The notes under the pieces are model-generated. The model was not told where the DNA came from, did not search any database, and saw only the letters and a list, made by a program, of their open reading frames with translations. The position numbers and the translations under genes are program-made. Below, one piece after another: positions 47,601 to 58,852 of a stretch of 64,000 bases of DNA. This DNA is from Diorhabda sublineata (lineage: Eukaryota; Arthropoda; Insecta; Coleoptera; Chrysomelidae), in assembly GCF_026230105.1 (NCBI RefSeq), contig NC_079474.1, positions 5,714,187-5,778,186 on the forward strand. The letters are read 5' to 3'. Each line of letters starts with the position of its first letter. Within the stretch, counting starts at the first letter, position 1.

Positions 47601-47650
47601 CCGACAGGAGGAATTTTCTCGTTAAATCACAAATATATTTTACATAGAAT
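41655..47650. repeat. satellite array: 16 trimers of about 125-bp monomers (374-bp higher-order repeat)
   Basis: The marker 'caataacaaaactgtgaaa' recurs every 124, 124 and 126 bp, giving a 374-bp period from 41723 to 47572. The three monomer types differ after the marker: type A 'atccagacattctggcaaga' then agaattttttc; type B 'attcagacaatctggcaaga' then acaatttacttg; type C 'atcgagacattctggcaaga' then aaacttttctc. Sixteen trimers (48 monomers) are present. Copies within a type differ by a handful of bases across the array, while types A, B and C differ much more from each other: the hallmark of a higher-order satellite. The first and last monomers are diverged. Because 374 is not a multiple of three, the recurrent open frames on the minus strand do not form one protein. 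Confidence 0.97.
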
Positions 47651-49715
47651 ACTCCACGTGAAGTGTGGTTTACAAATAATGAAAATGTTGAATTGGTAAG
47701 TGGAATTTCGTGTGCACTCGTGTGCGGAAACGCTGTGTGTTTTGTAATCCAAATGTATCTACGAATAAATATTTTTAAATGATGGAATTGAAATTCAGCT
47801 ACCGTAATTTGCAATTTGGTATTATTATCTCACATTATTCGAATCGAGTGTATTTTGATCTTATTCATTATTCAACAGCGATTCGAGCAATCAAATATGC
47901 GTATCTTATTCCTACAGCGTTTTTACCCAACTGATGGCTTTCAAGGAAATCGAATGCTGGTTGATTTATTACGGTTTACCGTAAATATTTTCCAATACTA
48001 ATCTGAATTTATTGTTATGTAAGTTTGAGAATCGTGCATTGCAAAGCAATTTATGCATAGTTCAGGAAGTACAGAAAAAAAGTCCAAACATTCTTAGGAA
48101 ACGGAATTTTCATATATATACCAAAAGTAACAATCAATATATCTGTACTTTTCTCATAAATCTATAGTTTTTGTAAGATAATCGATTTAAACAGATCAAA
48201 CTAAGGCAGGTAAAGAAACATTTCCAAACTGTATTGATTTTCATTAATAGTTTAGTTGCTTCCTGGCAAAAGTTATCGGTTGATTGCTTTCGGTTTTGCA
48301 AAAGCCAAACGAATTTATTAATGTTTTCAACGGTGTTTGGTACCATTTTAAATGAATGCAATCTTTTTGAGGTTATGGTGATAGTCAATTTATTCTATAA
48401 GAGTCACTATCTCCAGATATTACCGACTAATACCAGGAGGAAATTGAATTCGCGCGAAAAATTTCCAATTCGGGGTTTCCTTTCACGAAGATAAGTTAAA
48501 AGTTTGCGAATTGAATAGGTCATTATTCAAGTGATATTAGGAGTGTTTTAGATTTGGCTTCTTTACAGAGCTGGAATTTTGATTTCAGGGTTTGTTGGTT
48601 AGGTTGGTTGATTTTTTACCAACTGTGCGTCCACGCACTACCGCAAAAGGGATAAAAAAAAGGGAAATAATTGAGAGCCAAAAAATTGCTCCACGTACCA
48701 TATAGCTTTTAGAGAGTGTTATGCGGGTACATCAGCGACTTTTTTATTTCCTTCTTCGGCCAAAACCGCAGATAAACTAAAACACCGACGATCGATGAGA
48801 TGGTATTTAGGATCGAGGAATTATCAAGCAAAGCTAATTTTCAGGTCTGCATAGGTCGTCGTCAATAACCGATAGGAATAGGGAAGTTTCCTTCGTCTAT
48901 TTATGGTCCAGAGTGTGCGGAGTGTTTTTGGCAAGGGAATTGTTTGATTCAATAATGCTAATCACATCAGGATTGAATGATCCGTGTTTGTGGTACAGTA
49001 TAAATGATATATGGAGCCTTGTACTTAATATGTTCACACTTAGTAAGTTGACCATACTAATTTGAAAATTGTTGCTTGGACTATTGAAAGTGGTGTGAAA
49101 AGGAGCGAGAAACATTTGTCTTACGAAATATTTTTCTGTAGGAAATTTTCTTAACCTCGAATTTGATCATAGATATTTTTCATGAACGGGACATTTTTAG
49201 TGGCACATACGCTAGAGACCTTTAGAACTTAAAAAGTAGAATTATTTTACAATATTTTCATTATTAACCGTATTTTAATATGTAAGTGGATCAAAATTAA
49301 TAAATCAACGTTATTTGTTCTAATGATAGCTACTATTTAAATATTTTTTTCTTAAAATCAAAATTTCTCACAATTATCAAATCATAAATTGTATTTTTAC
49401 AATTAAATTACGGCCTAGAGATATCGTGACATTTTAATGTGTCGAAAGTATGTCAAATAACAATAGCCAAGTTTTTCTGTTATGAAAAAATTTACAAAAC
49501 TTGTTATTTGAACCCGTCGAAATTTTCTACTGTCTCTGCATGTATTACATTGTTTTTGAGTTGCACGAAATTGGGATTCCTCGCGTGGTCTTAATGAAAA
49601 CGAACTCATTGTTATTAATAACAATGGTAATTTTATTTAAATCAATGAATACCTAACAGGTGGGCTGAAATATTAGTAATGTAGCACAGAAAACATATTT
49701 TTTATGTATACACTC
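47651..49715. other. no recognisable gene
   Basis: Spacer. Open frames at 47816-48001, 48134-48388 (minus), 48234-48494 and 48897-49115 (minus) lack recognisable motifs. Confidence 0.45.
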
Positions 49716-50435
49716 CAGGTCAAAAGCTGTTGCCCGCTCCATAATCTATCTATTAAATTTCACAGTTATTTCATATATATATTTATATCTTGTCGATAAG
49801 TTGAAACTGCTGATTTGTTTATTATTCTTCAACTATGAATTATTTCTTCATCGTTTATGACTGTACTTTTGTCCCAGTTAACACTGTGATACGCAAGAAC
49901 GTACTGTGATTTACACTTTTTCGACCAAGACATCTTTTTGTTCGTATACGAATTGTTTTCTTTCCCACAAATTCAGACTTGTAGGTTTTACAGATAGTAA
50001 AACCAACCTAACCTACCTTTGAGTACCGCAACAGTGAAAATGAGATTGAGAGAAGCGAGAATTTTTAAAGGATGCCAGGAAAAAATCTTTCTCAAGATGT
50101 TTCAACGCATTAAATAGCATGAGTTAACCCGTGTTTAATTCCTACTGTTAAATACGTACGTTCGATGATTGTTCGATGATATTTTAGAGGAAGGGCGACT
50201 GGACACCTGTTCAAAATCTTGAAGAGAAAAGATTATAAAAAAAAATCAAAGGAAAATGTAGTACGTTCTGGCCAGCACCTGATAGGCTAAAAATTTAGAA
50301 TGTAAATTCATCGAAATTGTACGAAAAGTATTTGAAAGTAATTATTTGATCGTCATAGTCGCCTAACTTCAACCTTATTGAGTTGTTGTGGGACATATTG
50401 AACAAGGAAGTCAGAAAGCAGTGCCCTACTTCCAG
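49716..50435 (+). pseudogene. Tc1-like element remnant
   Basis: Coding similarity lies at about 50180-50435: 'GHLFKILKRKDYKK', 'KENVVRSGQHLIG', and 'PNFNLIELLWDILNKEVRKQ', the last covering the 'SPDLNPIE.LWD' region with the third catalytic Glu. The second catalytic motif is lost. Upstream, 'cactccaggtcaaaagctgt' at 49711-49730 may be the element's left end, though no right end was found. The similarity stops at about 50435, where a mariner relic in the opposite orientation begins. Confidence 0.55.
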
Positions 50436-50975
50436 TTCACATATTTGGCTACAAAATAGGCGATAATCTGATCATTGGCGCAAAATTTCTGTCCTGCAAG
50501 CATCCTCTTACAGTCTAAGAACAGGGAAAAGTGATTAAGGGCCAGATCTGGAGAAAGCGGTAAATGCGGAAGCAATTCGAAGCTTAATGAATGCATTTCG
50601 TTTCGTTTTTATTGATTTGTGATACGGTGCATTTTCTCAATGATGCAGCACTTTCATCATCCTCAAATAAGGCCTTTTGTCCGCGATTTCGTACTATAAA
50701 CGATTCAACAACGCATGATAGAGCTGATGTTTCAAGTATTGTTACCTATCAACGTAAAAATTTGGGTTTATTACGATTAAATAGATTCAAATATTGCTCA
50801 AACTGTTGTTCGAACAGAGCTTTCGAATCTATTTGTGATCACAGCTATCTTAATCACTTCACTTCACTATTATTCGACATTATTTTGTCGAATTTTTTGA
50901 TGCTTTTGTCGGTGAAATCTTTTAAACTCAGCAAACCACTCCTCAAGTTTAGGCTTCAATAGTTCCTTTTTACCA
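50436..50975 (-). pseudogene. mariner transposase relic, minus strand
   Basis: From 50965 downwards the minus strand gives 'LKPKLEEWFAEFKRF' (the mariner '..W...FK.G' segment), a decayed middle ('DDESAASLRKCTVSQI'), then near 50580-50436 'LPHLPLSPDLALNHFSLFLD' (third catalytic motif, with the acid of 'APSD' replaced by Asn) and 'CKRMLAGQKFCANDQIIAYF'. The first two Asp motifs are deleted. Plus-strand frame 50591-50962 is its antisense. Confidence 0.6.
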
Positions 50976-52515
50976 AAAAGCAATGTTTATTAACCATTTT
51001 TCAAACTAACATTTGCTTCACTTGAAATTCTATAACTCACAAACTCATAGTATGATAGTTGTCAAATTTATACCATAGAAACAATATTAAAGATATAGAG
51101 AACGAAGTATGGGATCTTCTAGTTCAACTAGGCCAGAACTGCTAGTAGAAGAAGAAACGGCAAAGGACAAAGGACAACAAATTTTGAGATGAATGACGAG
51201 TGGAGATAACCCATATAGGATTTTACGATTAGGCCCAGACTTGGGCCAAGTATCTACAACTCTGGCATTAGCTTAGAAGCCGTTATTGGCCCAGACTTGG
51301 TGGGACTCTGGGATAATAACAATGTCTGGTCTGGTTGCCTAGATAAAACCAAGACTGGTCTGCATCCCATTATTATTTTTAATGTCAAAATATCTATTGT
51401 GGATAAGTTATTAGAACAAAACTTAATATAGTTGTTCAGAGTTCTGTCAAGCCTGGCTGACTATAGGATGGCCGAGGTCGGGTTACCCAGAGTTATCGGT
51501 TTGTCAGGGCCGGCTTTCCCAGCGTTAGCCCAAGCTATCTTTAATATTAAATCTCTGATTTAACACGTGATGGTTATTGTTAACTGAAAATCATATGGAT
51601 TTAATACTAGTAGTGCCATCCATATGTCGTACAAACTTTTCAGTTCACCTTATAGAATGTTTTGAAGACTGCAAGCCCTTGTGCGTTGTATATATCTAAA
51701 TTTTTTTCTCATTAATTAGTTTGTTTTTAATTACTGAAAAAATAATTTCTAATGTTGTTTCTCAACTATCAACAAGTTAACAGGCGAGTTTTTAACCTGT
51801 ACATCCAACTAATTCAGTCTTATCAATAGCCTTGAAATAATGTGATAAACTCAAGCACCTGAAAACCATTTTAATATGTACTTTTACAATTTTTTTTATC
51901 AAAATAGTTATTATCTACATATGAAATGAAAAGCAATGTAAGTCATTTCGCGTAATGTATCAGATAAGCTATGATATAATATAATTACAATAATACTAAG
52001 GGGGTTTTAGAAAATAATGGAATTCCAAAGCACTATGACTATGATTTTATTAACTAAAAACATGGTTTTTGCTTTTATTGATAATTTGGATATGTTTAGA
52101 ATATCAGGTTGTTTAATGAATAATTTCGGAATCTCATCGCTACATTTAATGCTTCACAATTTTTAGTAGTGGAGTCTTTAGAAGATACAATCTGATTTAG
52201 GAATACACGGAATATTTTTGGTTTTCTGAACATATATGGCGACTACGCCGTCGCATTTGAAAATACATAGTACAAGGACACTCTCATTCCCGACACTTTA
52301 CATCCCTTGACTGCTTCCTTGAACAACTTTCACAGTAAAACAATAATTCTTCGACCCCTGACTGATCAACGCATGACCCAGGTAATTCCAAGTTGCCTTG
52401 TTTCAGGAATTCCAAAGCATCCTTCTTTTATAACCTAAACATTTTCCTAACAGCACGCAATTAAGCTAATCCTCTCCAATATATCTAATAGCACGTTTTA
52501 GGAAATAGAATTCAG
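50976..52515. other. no gene; GC-richer repeat patch at 51220-51540
   Basis: 51220-51540 contains several copies of 'ggcccagacttgg'-like and 'gg(t)ctggtc'-like words in both orientations, and is richer in G+C than its flanks. It is likely an old dispersed repeat. The rest is AT-rich without signal. Confidence 0.4.
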
Positions 52516-52781
52516 TGTTCTATGACACCCTTTCCTATTTCTTACTTACATGAACTCAGACAAGTAATTATGGATGCAGGTCCTAAGGACTCACTCTCCC
52601 ACCTAGCGAAGCGAGCAGATATCGATATAGTCGGCTCTAGCGAAGCTACGCTGCTCTTGAGGTGAGGCACGCGCGTCTAAGTTTAATTTTACGTTTTGTA
52701 TATATGTTTTGATGGTATTTGTCGATATATACTTTGATTATGTTACCTCTCCGCCTCAACCCTAAGATTAGCAGCCATAAT
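52516..52781 (+). repeat. candidate 5' LTR
   Basis: The segment directly before the primer-binding site. A plausible start is 'tgttctatgacacc' (52516) and a plausible end 'gcagcca' (52777), giving about 260 bp; it is richer in G+C than its surroundings in the middle. The second LTR was not found, so both limits are guesses. Confidence 0.4.
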
Positions 52782-52799
52782 TGGTGACCCGACGTGATT
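52782..52799 (+). other. LTR-element primer-binding site, tRNA-Trp type
   Basis: 'tggtgacccgacgtgatt' is complementary to the 3' end of eukaryotic tRNA-Trp (…aatcacgtcggggtcacca) apart from one missing C. Such a site directly after an LTR primes reverse transcription in several insect Ty3/Gypsy-type elements. Downstream (52800-53410) I see no gag or pol motif; it is a leader followed by decayed or unrelated sequence. Confidence 0.65.
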
Positions 52800-53473
52800 A
52801 GCGAAGGAATCGAGAGTATTAAACATTTTCTTTGTGAGCATAAAGCGTAAATGCTGAGTATACCGCGAAGAGTTTAACCTGGGGTCGTTTTTCGTAAAAG
52901 AACTTGGAATTCCCTGGTTCTAGCATTGGTTAGTCAGGTGTCGAAGGCTTATTGTTGTATTGAGAGAGTTAATGCTTCACACGATCGAAGTTTGGAAAAT
53001 TTAATGAATGAAAGTGTACCTATATTATGTATTTTTTTATGCGACGGCACAATGCGGGTTTCCCAAATATACCCTTTTTTGGAATTTGCTACATAATGAA
53101 GAAAATAGTGAAATAAGACTTAGATAGAAACTAGAACAGTCTACATGGGTTGAGACATGAAAAGATATTTTTGAGATAACTAAAGAAGATTTATTGAATG
53201 TATTAATAGATTAGATTAGCAGAGATGCAATATGCAGGTTCTTCTAGGTAGAGGACTACGAACTTCCAGAGCATAAATAAAAGATTTATGCGTAATCTTT
53301 GGTAGTCAGAGCTATTCCACGTTTGAACTTTACTAAAAAGATAGATAGATCAACTGTATGTTGTGGGCTATATGTTGATTCTCTATTAACTGGACTTTCC
53401 GACTGATTAATATTTTTTTCAAGCATTCATGGATTCAACATTGAGTCAATTGAGTCAACATTGAGTGTAATGC
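52800..53473. other. possible LTR-element leader; no gene
   Basis: The stretch follows the primer-binding site. One frame at about 53080-53400 reads smoothly but has six stops, no more than chance in such AT-rich DNA. No retroelement domain found. Confidence 0.4.
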
Positions 53474-53481
53474 TTGATAAG

Positions 53482-53792
53482 TAGGGTTCACACCAGCAAT
53501 GAAAATTTAGTGGTCCAAAAGGACCACCTAAGTTATGATTTAGTGGTCCAAAAATATAACGTGGTAGACAAAAGTAAAAAAATTAACATATGCATGCTAC
53601 ACACACTTTTATACATATTTTTACGGCACATATAAATTCTTTTATGCAAAAACAGCACAGTAAATATAAAACATAGGTTTTTTTAAAAATATTTTGGGCG
53701 AGAAATTTGTCGTCGATGAGTATGATTTTGGCGACATTTCTTGATGATTTGGCGACAATTGTCGCTATGTCGCCATGTTGGCGTGAACCCTA
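53482..53792. mobile_element. hAT-type MITE, 311 bp
   Basis: The ends are 'tagggttcac(a)cca' at the left and its complement at the right: 13 of the first 14 bases pair. A perfect 8-bp direct repeat, ttgataag, flanks it (53474-53481 and 53793-53800). Eight-base duplications and CA/TA-GGG ends are characteristic of hAT elements. The interior is non-coding, with two copies of 'tttagtggtccaaaa' (about 53507 and 53539) and several 'ttggcgaca'-like words near the right end. Non-autonomous. Confidence 0.85.
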
Positions 53793-53800
53793 TTGATAAG

Positions 53801-54520
53801 GGTAGGTATTTGGTAGAGATTCATTCAAATTTTGATTTTTTTTAATCAAATAATTCGTCGTTTTCTTATCACACCTTATCCACGTTTATACGCCATTATT
53901 ATTTATTTATTTCACTTTTAATAATATGGTTTCAACATATATAATAAATTTTTCTGATTTATATTTCAAAATAATTAGTAAAAAGACGTGATAATTCATA
54001 ATATATTAATATTAATGTTGATATATGAATGTGAGCTATCATAAAAATAAATCATATGGATCGTATTTTTAGAAAGTTCAAGGTCGTCGTTTTTTTCACC
54101 TGTTATAATGAAATACGAGTGAAAAATTCATGATTTTGTGTAAATATACCAACATGATATACAGAACGGCTGATTATACGGAGCGGCGGCTCTCATCTTT
54201 CAAAAAAGTAGACGGAAAATTTCAAAATGTAACATTGTTTCACGAAAATATTTTCTTTGAAAAGAGAGAAGAATACACCAACCGAGATTAGTAATGTGTT
54301 TCACCTTTAAACATATTTTCTAAAAGTATGTTGAGAGTTATTCAAATTACTTTTTCTGCTACCATTTTATATCATAATAATATGTGAGAGAATTTTTTTA
54401 ACTGTACTGAGAGTCATTAAACCAATATAAACTACCGGACATTCATATTTTAAAGAACATATGTAGATAAACATATAATAAAAATTGTTACTCATTTAAA
54501 GTTTTGATAAATGTAAAGTG
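53801..54520. other. no recognisable gene
   Basis: AT-rich spacer. Confidence 0.5.
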
Positions 54521-54524
54521 GAAT

Positions 54525-55005
54525 TACGACACAGCTTTCTGTTTGTTCAATTTGTCCCACAACAACTTAATCGGGTTCAGTTCGGTCGACTGAGACATAC
54601 AAATCATTAACTTCCAGTACATTATTCCTTTCCAATTCTCTCAAAAACTCTTTGCACAGTTTCGAGGAATGATTGGGATTGTTGTCATGCTGGAAGATAA
54701 AATTTATATCTATAAGGCGCTGGCCAATACGTACTACATTTTCCTTTAATATTTTTCATAATCCTACTTCAATGTTTACCAGGTCTTCAGTCGCCCTTTC
54801 TTCAAAACATCCTCAAACCATCACCGAGTCTACGCTGTGTTTTACAATCGGGATTACACATGGATCTAACACCTCTCTTCCTTTGACATGCACACAAACA
54901 ATGTCCAAAGGCCCAAAAACTCTATCCCACTCACCCTGAGTCCAATTTCATGTTCTTTACTGCCAGCTTTTCTCAACCTTATTTTGACTATAGAAATTCA
55001 ACATG
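54525..55005 (-). pseudogene. Tc1-like transposase fragment, minus strand
   Basis: From about 55000 downwards: 'WDRVFGPLDIVCVHVKGREV', 'VIPIVKHSVDSVMVGCFEE' with one stop, 'ILKENVVRIGQRLIDINFIF', 'QHDNNPNHSSKLCKEFLREL' (second catalytic Asp in HDN) and 'VDRTEPD' in place of 'QSPDLNPIE' near 54580, then 'VVVGQIEQTES'. The DNA around 54700-54735 ('aaaggaaaatgtagtacgt' when complemented) matches the Tc1 relic at 50,250, so the two are copies of one family. Both ends and the HTH are missing. The plus-strand frame 54673-54939 is its antisense. Confidence 0.68.
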
Positions 55006-56085
55006 TTAACCGACGAACATTAAATTGCTGAAATTAGGAACTGGTATTTTGATGATTTTATATTGCTTTTTGATAAAAAATAACGAGAAAGGACTAATCT
55101 ACGTATAGAGAGCAATTCTATTACTGTTTGTCAATAATTCAAACTAGGGACCAAAATTATATACCAAGGTGAGACATGACCTTTTTCGGGAGGCAGTTAT
55201 AAAATGACGAGCGAGTACCATGGTTGGTGAAGGGTATTTTGAAAAAAGCATATCCTCAAAAAACGAAATTTTGATGATGTTAGTAGGAGTATTATCTGGA
55301 ACTCGCAGATAACCCAGAGAACCAGACAAACTTTGCTGCAGAAAATTCAGCTTTCAACGGAAACTAACCGTATAGGTAAAGAATAATCCATTATGAGAAT
55401 AAAATCTATTGCAGAAAAAGACAATAATGTACTGGTATGATATAAATATATTTCAAAAAGTAATTATGCAACGTATTTTAAACTAATTAAGACCCTTCTG
55501 TTCATTTATAATTTATGCATGGATTACAAAGCGGCTAGAGGTTAAATTCTAACAAGAAAAAGAGATATTTATCTCAACCGGACAGGTTGCAAAATTTTAT
55601 TTTCGTCGGTACAATTTCTTCCGATTGCATTAAATCTTGTAATCGAAAGGTAGGATCTGTAATTAGCTGGTACTCGTACAGGTACGACCTTCTTAGGATG
55701 TTCGTTTTATTTTTTTGACCCAGATTAAAGATTCCGGTCTACAGACTTACTCATTATTAAAAGAAATTATGGACATTTTTAAGATACTTTTCAAGTATTT
55801 TGTTTAGGTAGGTACCGGTTTGACCTGGAATGTTTGATACCGGGAAAAAACGATAAGTTCGGTAAGTAAAACCGGTTGTTGATTCATTAGCATAACGTAA
55901 TAAAGATTGGCTCAATTGTGTATACAGAAGTTAGATGAAGAATTGTAATTATCGACACTACTACTTTTTTTTGAAATTATTTATTCTATAATACAATAGT
56001 AGAGATGAGGCAGCGCTCCGATCACAGTTCCAAGTATGCGCAACAGTTAGTCTGATTCAATCAGAAGAAATTCATCAAATCAAAA
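55006..56085. other. no recognisable gene
   Basis: Spacer. A 61-codon minus frame (55144-55329) has no motif that I recognise. Confidence 0.45.
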
Positions 56086-56089
56086 TCTT

Positions 56090-56620
56090 TATTGGTTTTC
56101 TAAATGCCAAAATAGTTGAACTCAGTGAAATTTATCAGCAAATCTTCGAGATTCGTCATTAGAAGATGGACAAGACGGACGTCATCAATCGCACGATGAA
56201 GAATGATGTGGACGCACGTCTTTGGTTACTGATGAACTGGTACACGAAATTAAAGAGAAGCTTAAACAAAATCTTTTACAATTATTGTTCTTGCTATGGA
56301 ATTTTCTTAAAACTCACAATCACCAATTCATGAAATTGTGACTTGAAAATTGAAATTTCGAAAAATTTGCTGACTTCTATAGGAAATCGGCTGGGACGTG
56401 TTTGATTATTCTCCGTATAGCCCAGACCTCGTTCCTAGCATCTTCCATCTCTTACACCTGAAATATTTTCTTTGTGGTCAATATTCAATGAGCATAAGGA
56501 TCTAAAAATACACACAGGCGACAACCTTCTATGAAGAAGGCATACCAAAACTTGTGCCACGATATGAAGTGCCCACAAAGTTTCTACATCTACGTAAAAC
56601 TTTATATAAACAAATGAACA
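56090..56620 (+). pseudogene. mariner transposase relic
   Basis: Plus-strand frames give 'FLNAKIVELSEIYQQIFE', 'EDGQDGRHQS', 'LVTDELVHEIKEKLKQN' (HTH region), and after a gap 'GRDVFDY'-type residues then 'SPYSPDLVPSIFHL' (third catalytic motif; the acid of 'APSD' is replaced by Ile or lost) and 'LKYFLCGQ', 'YEEGIPKLVPRYE', the normal C-terminal sequence of this mariner group. The centre of the DDE domain is deleted, and stops and shifts are frequent. The 83-codon minus frame at 56435-56686 is antisense. Confidence 0.65.
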
Positions 56621-57165
56621 TAACTTTCTGAAAATATTTGTATTTGGAGAAGTATCTAAAATGAATGAAAGAATAACACATTTCACTTGCAGACATTAAA
56701 TAGATTCATCTAAAGAACGATAAAACATTGGACCACGAAAAACATTTAAAACTGAGCTTATTTTCCATGTAGAATTAAAAAAATGATGAAATATAGGGCG
56801 TTAAATTTAGAAAATCGTATGTTCAATTTGGTTAAATACTTTTCACTATATACCGTATATAAAGACAAGGGACTAACCCTGTATACATCAATTTTCTGCT
56901 GTATAGAATCTTTGCGACCTATTTTATTGTTTTACGAAGCTTTCTATAATTTTCTCAATGTTTGTTTCATGTCGACCAACAGTTTGGTTTCTCTAAATCC
57001 TTCCCGTTCTGCTTTCATATTACAATACATCCATTCAAACATAACTAATAAACAGTTGAGTTAATGTAGCATAAATTTTTATTAATTGAAAAATATATCA
57101 CACCAGATAAGGATATAAATTTTGATATGGATGTTACAAAGATATAAAATGATAACATTGAAATA
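56621..57165. other. no recognisable gene
   Basis: A 93-codon plus-strand frame (56783-57064) encodes a peptide with no motif I know; it is not called. Confidence 0.4.
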
Positions 57166-57169
57166 CGAG

Positions 57170-57380
57170 TTGTATCTGCCAAGTTTCCAACCTAACAAAG
57201 AAGCACTCTATACACTTCTTCCAGCGATGCTCAATCTTTTCAATCTCCACCTTTCAAGGGAAATTCTTGGGTTATCCTGATGGAACAGCCCTTTATTTTT
57301 CTTCGACTGCGGTCGCTTTTTTTCAATTTCTTCCTTTATCTTATCAATATAAAAATTGTTAATCGACGAAGAAGATATGA
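57170..57380 (-). pseudogene. mariner transposase fragment, minus strand
   Basis: From about 57370 downwards: 'IDKIKEEIEKKRPQ', 'KNKGLFHQDNPRISLERW' (second catalytic Asp, in HQDN), then directly 'IEKIEHRWKKCIE', which belongs at the C-terminus. The third catalytic motif between them is deleted, as in the shortened element at 35.8 kb. Confidence 0.55.
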
Positions 57381-58349
57381 GTTCACTTCATTAGAAAAGA
57401 AGGTAAGATCTCTTTGTTTGGTGAAAGCAGAAATAATTTTAATTATTGCCTTATGAACTAGGCGAGGCTCCAAATTATAGACCACCTTTTTTTTAATTGC
57501 ATTCAGGATAAATGTTGAAATTTAAGTTATAAATTATTTGGTAAAAATTTTCACAGGTTGCATTTCGTATATTTTCTTTTTTTAATTTAATTAGGGACTT
57601 ATTTTTGGACATAGAAACTTTATTGGGGATTACTGACTTTTATTGGGATTTAAAACTTAGACGACTTTAATTTGGAATTAACGTCTAACCTCAACTCGTG
57701 GAACTGTCCAGTCCGGGACAACTTACCGAATGAACCTCCTTACTTCTTAACCACATTACACGGATATGGTCCTATTTGGATTCTCCTGACAAGTAGGGAG
57801 CCCATATTAATTTTTTTGGTCGTAACATTCACTCCATTATTTTCTTTTCTTCATAATAATCAATTTCGAAATTTATTTCACCATAAACTCGATTTAAAAT
57901 AAATAATAACCCATGTTGTAAATGCATTAAACTAATTTAAATTTTTATGGTCCACACAAATTTTCACATTACTGTAAACCATTCCTGTCTTACAGGAGCG
58001 CTAGTCGCGTCCACCACTTTGAGCTTAGTGAGTCCCCATCTAAAGCATGGTAGATATGATGGCTTTAACGTATAAAAGCTCAGGTCTGGTAAAATACCAA
58101 CAGCTAGTTGTTCATGGGCTCTTAGACTATAATATTAGTAAGCATTGACTATTCATACAACCCTCGTACAAGACATGTATTATATTTCGAAGGCTTTTAT
58201 TGATATAATTGCTATGTTATGATAAAAACTCGGATTGGGGTACTTAAAAAGCTCTTTAGTTTAATGTGAAGATACGTTATTTTTATGGTGGTCAGTATTA
58301 ATGGATACATTTCAGATAATGTTACCTAATTTCAATAATGTGACAGAGC
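57381..58349. other. no recognisable gene
   Basis: Spacer. A 76-codon frame at 57672-57902 ('CPVRDNLPNEPPYFLTTLHG') reads like protein but matches nothing I can name. Confidence 0.4.
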
Positions 58350-58852
58350 ATGAATAAAACGTTTTTCCCCTCTTTTTTTTTGGCGTGAGAAACCTTTTCA
58401 CCTGTGTGGAATCTTTACAAAACTTAAACGACCCTTCCACATATATTGATAAAAACTTTTTTATACATTGAGTGATTACTAATTGATTTCTCTACACAAC
58501 AATGCACATTTGTCCAATTCATGAAATAACGGTTGATAATTAGTTATAACACAAAATTTTGAAATTTCACAGTATCCGTCTTTTTGACTCAATTTTGGAT
58601 CGTTTCTCTATCAGATACAATGAGATGAAATTTGATACAGACTGATGAAAACAACATTTTCACGTATTTTAATAAAAAAATCTTCATAATCGTCCTATGA
58701 ACAGACCCCTTTTGAATTAATACAATCATGTCAATGCTCACTCCAATTATCCACACAATAGGTGTAAACCTAGGCTGGGATCGTCTTAAGTACCTTAAGC
58801 TGATTAGTTTTTATAGAAACCAAATCTAGCGATTACGGTAGCCGATCGATGA
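58350..58852 (+). repeat. long inverted repeat, left arm
   Basis: Pairs with 59764-60336. Landmarks shared in inverted order: 'cacctgtgtggaat', 'gatttctctacacaac', 'tctctatcagatacaatg', 'ttcacgtattttaataaaaa', 'acaatcatgtcaatgctcac', 'aacctaggctgggatcg' and 'gattagtttttatagaaacc'. Confidence 0.88.

Noticed and set aside
41655..47650. Regular repeats as a CRISPR array
   Set aside because: There are no unique spacers: the whole unit repeats, in eukaryotic sequence.
53080..53405. Long frame after the LTR primer site with six stops, each one transition away from Gln or Trp
   Set aside because: The number of stops is what AT-rich non-coding DNA would give, and no gag motif is recognisable, so neither a decayed gag nor an altered genetic code is supported.
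57672..57902. 76-codon frame with a protein-like sequence
   Set aside because: No family recognised, no flanking signals, and a strongly hydrophobic tail without a signal peptide.
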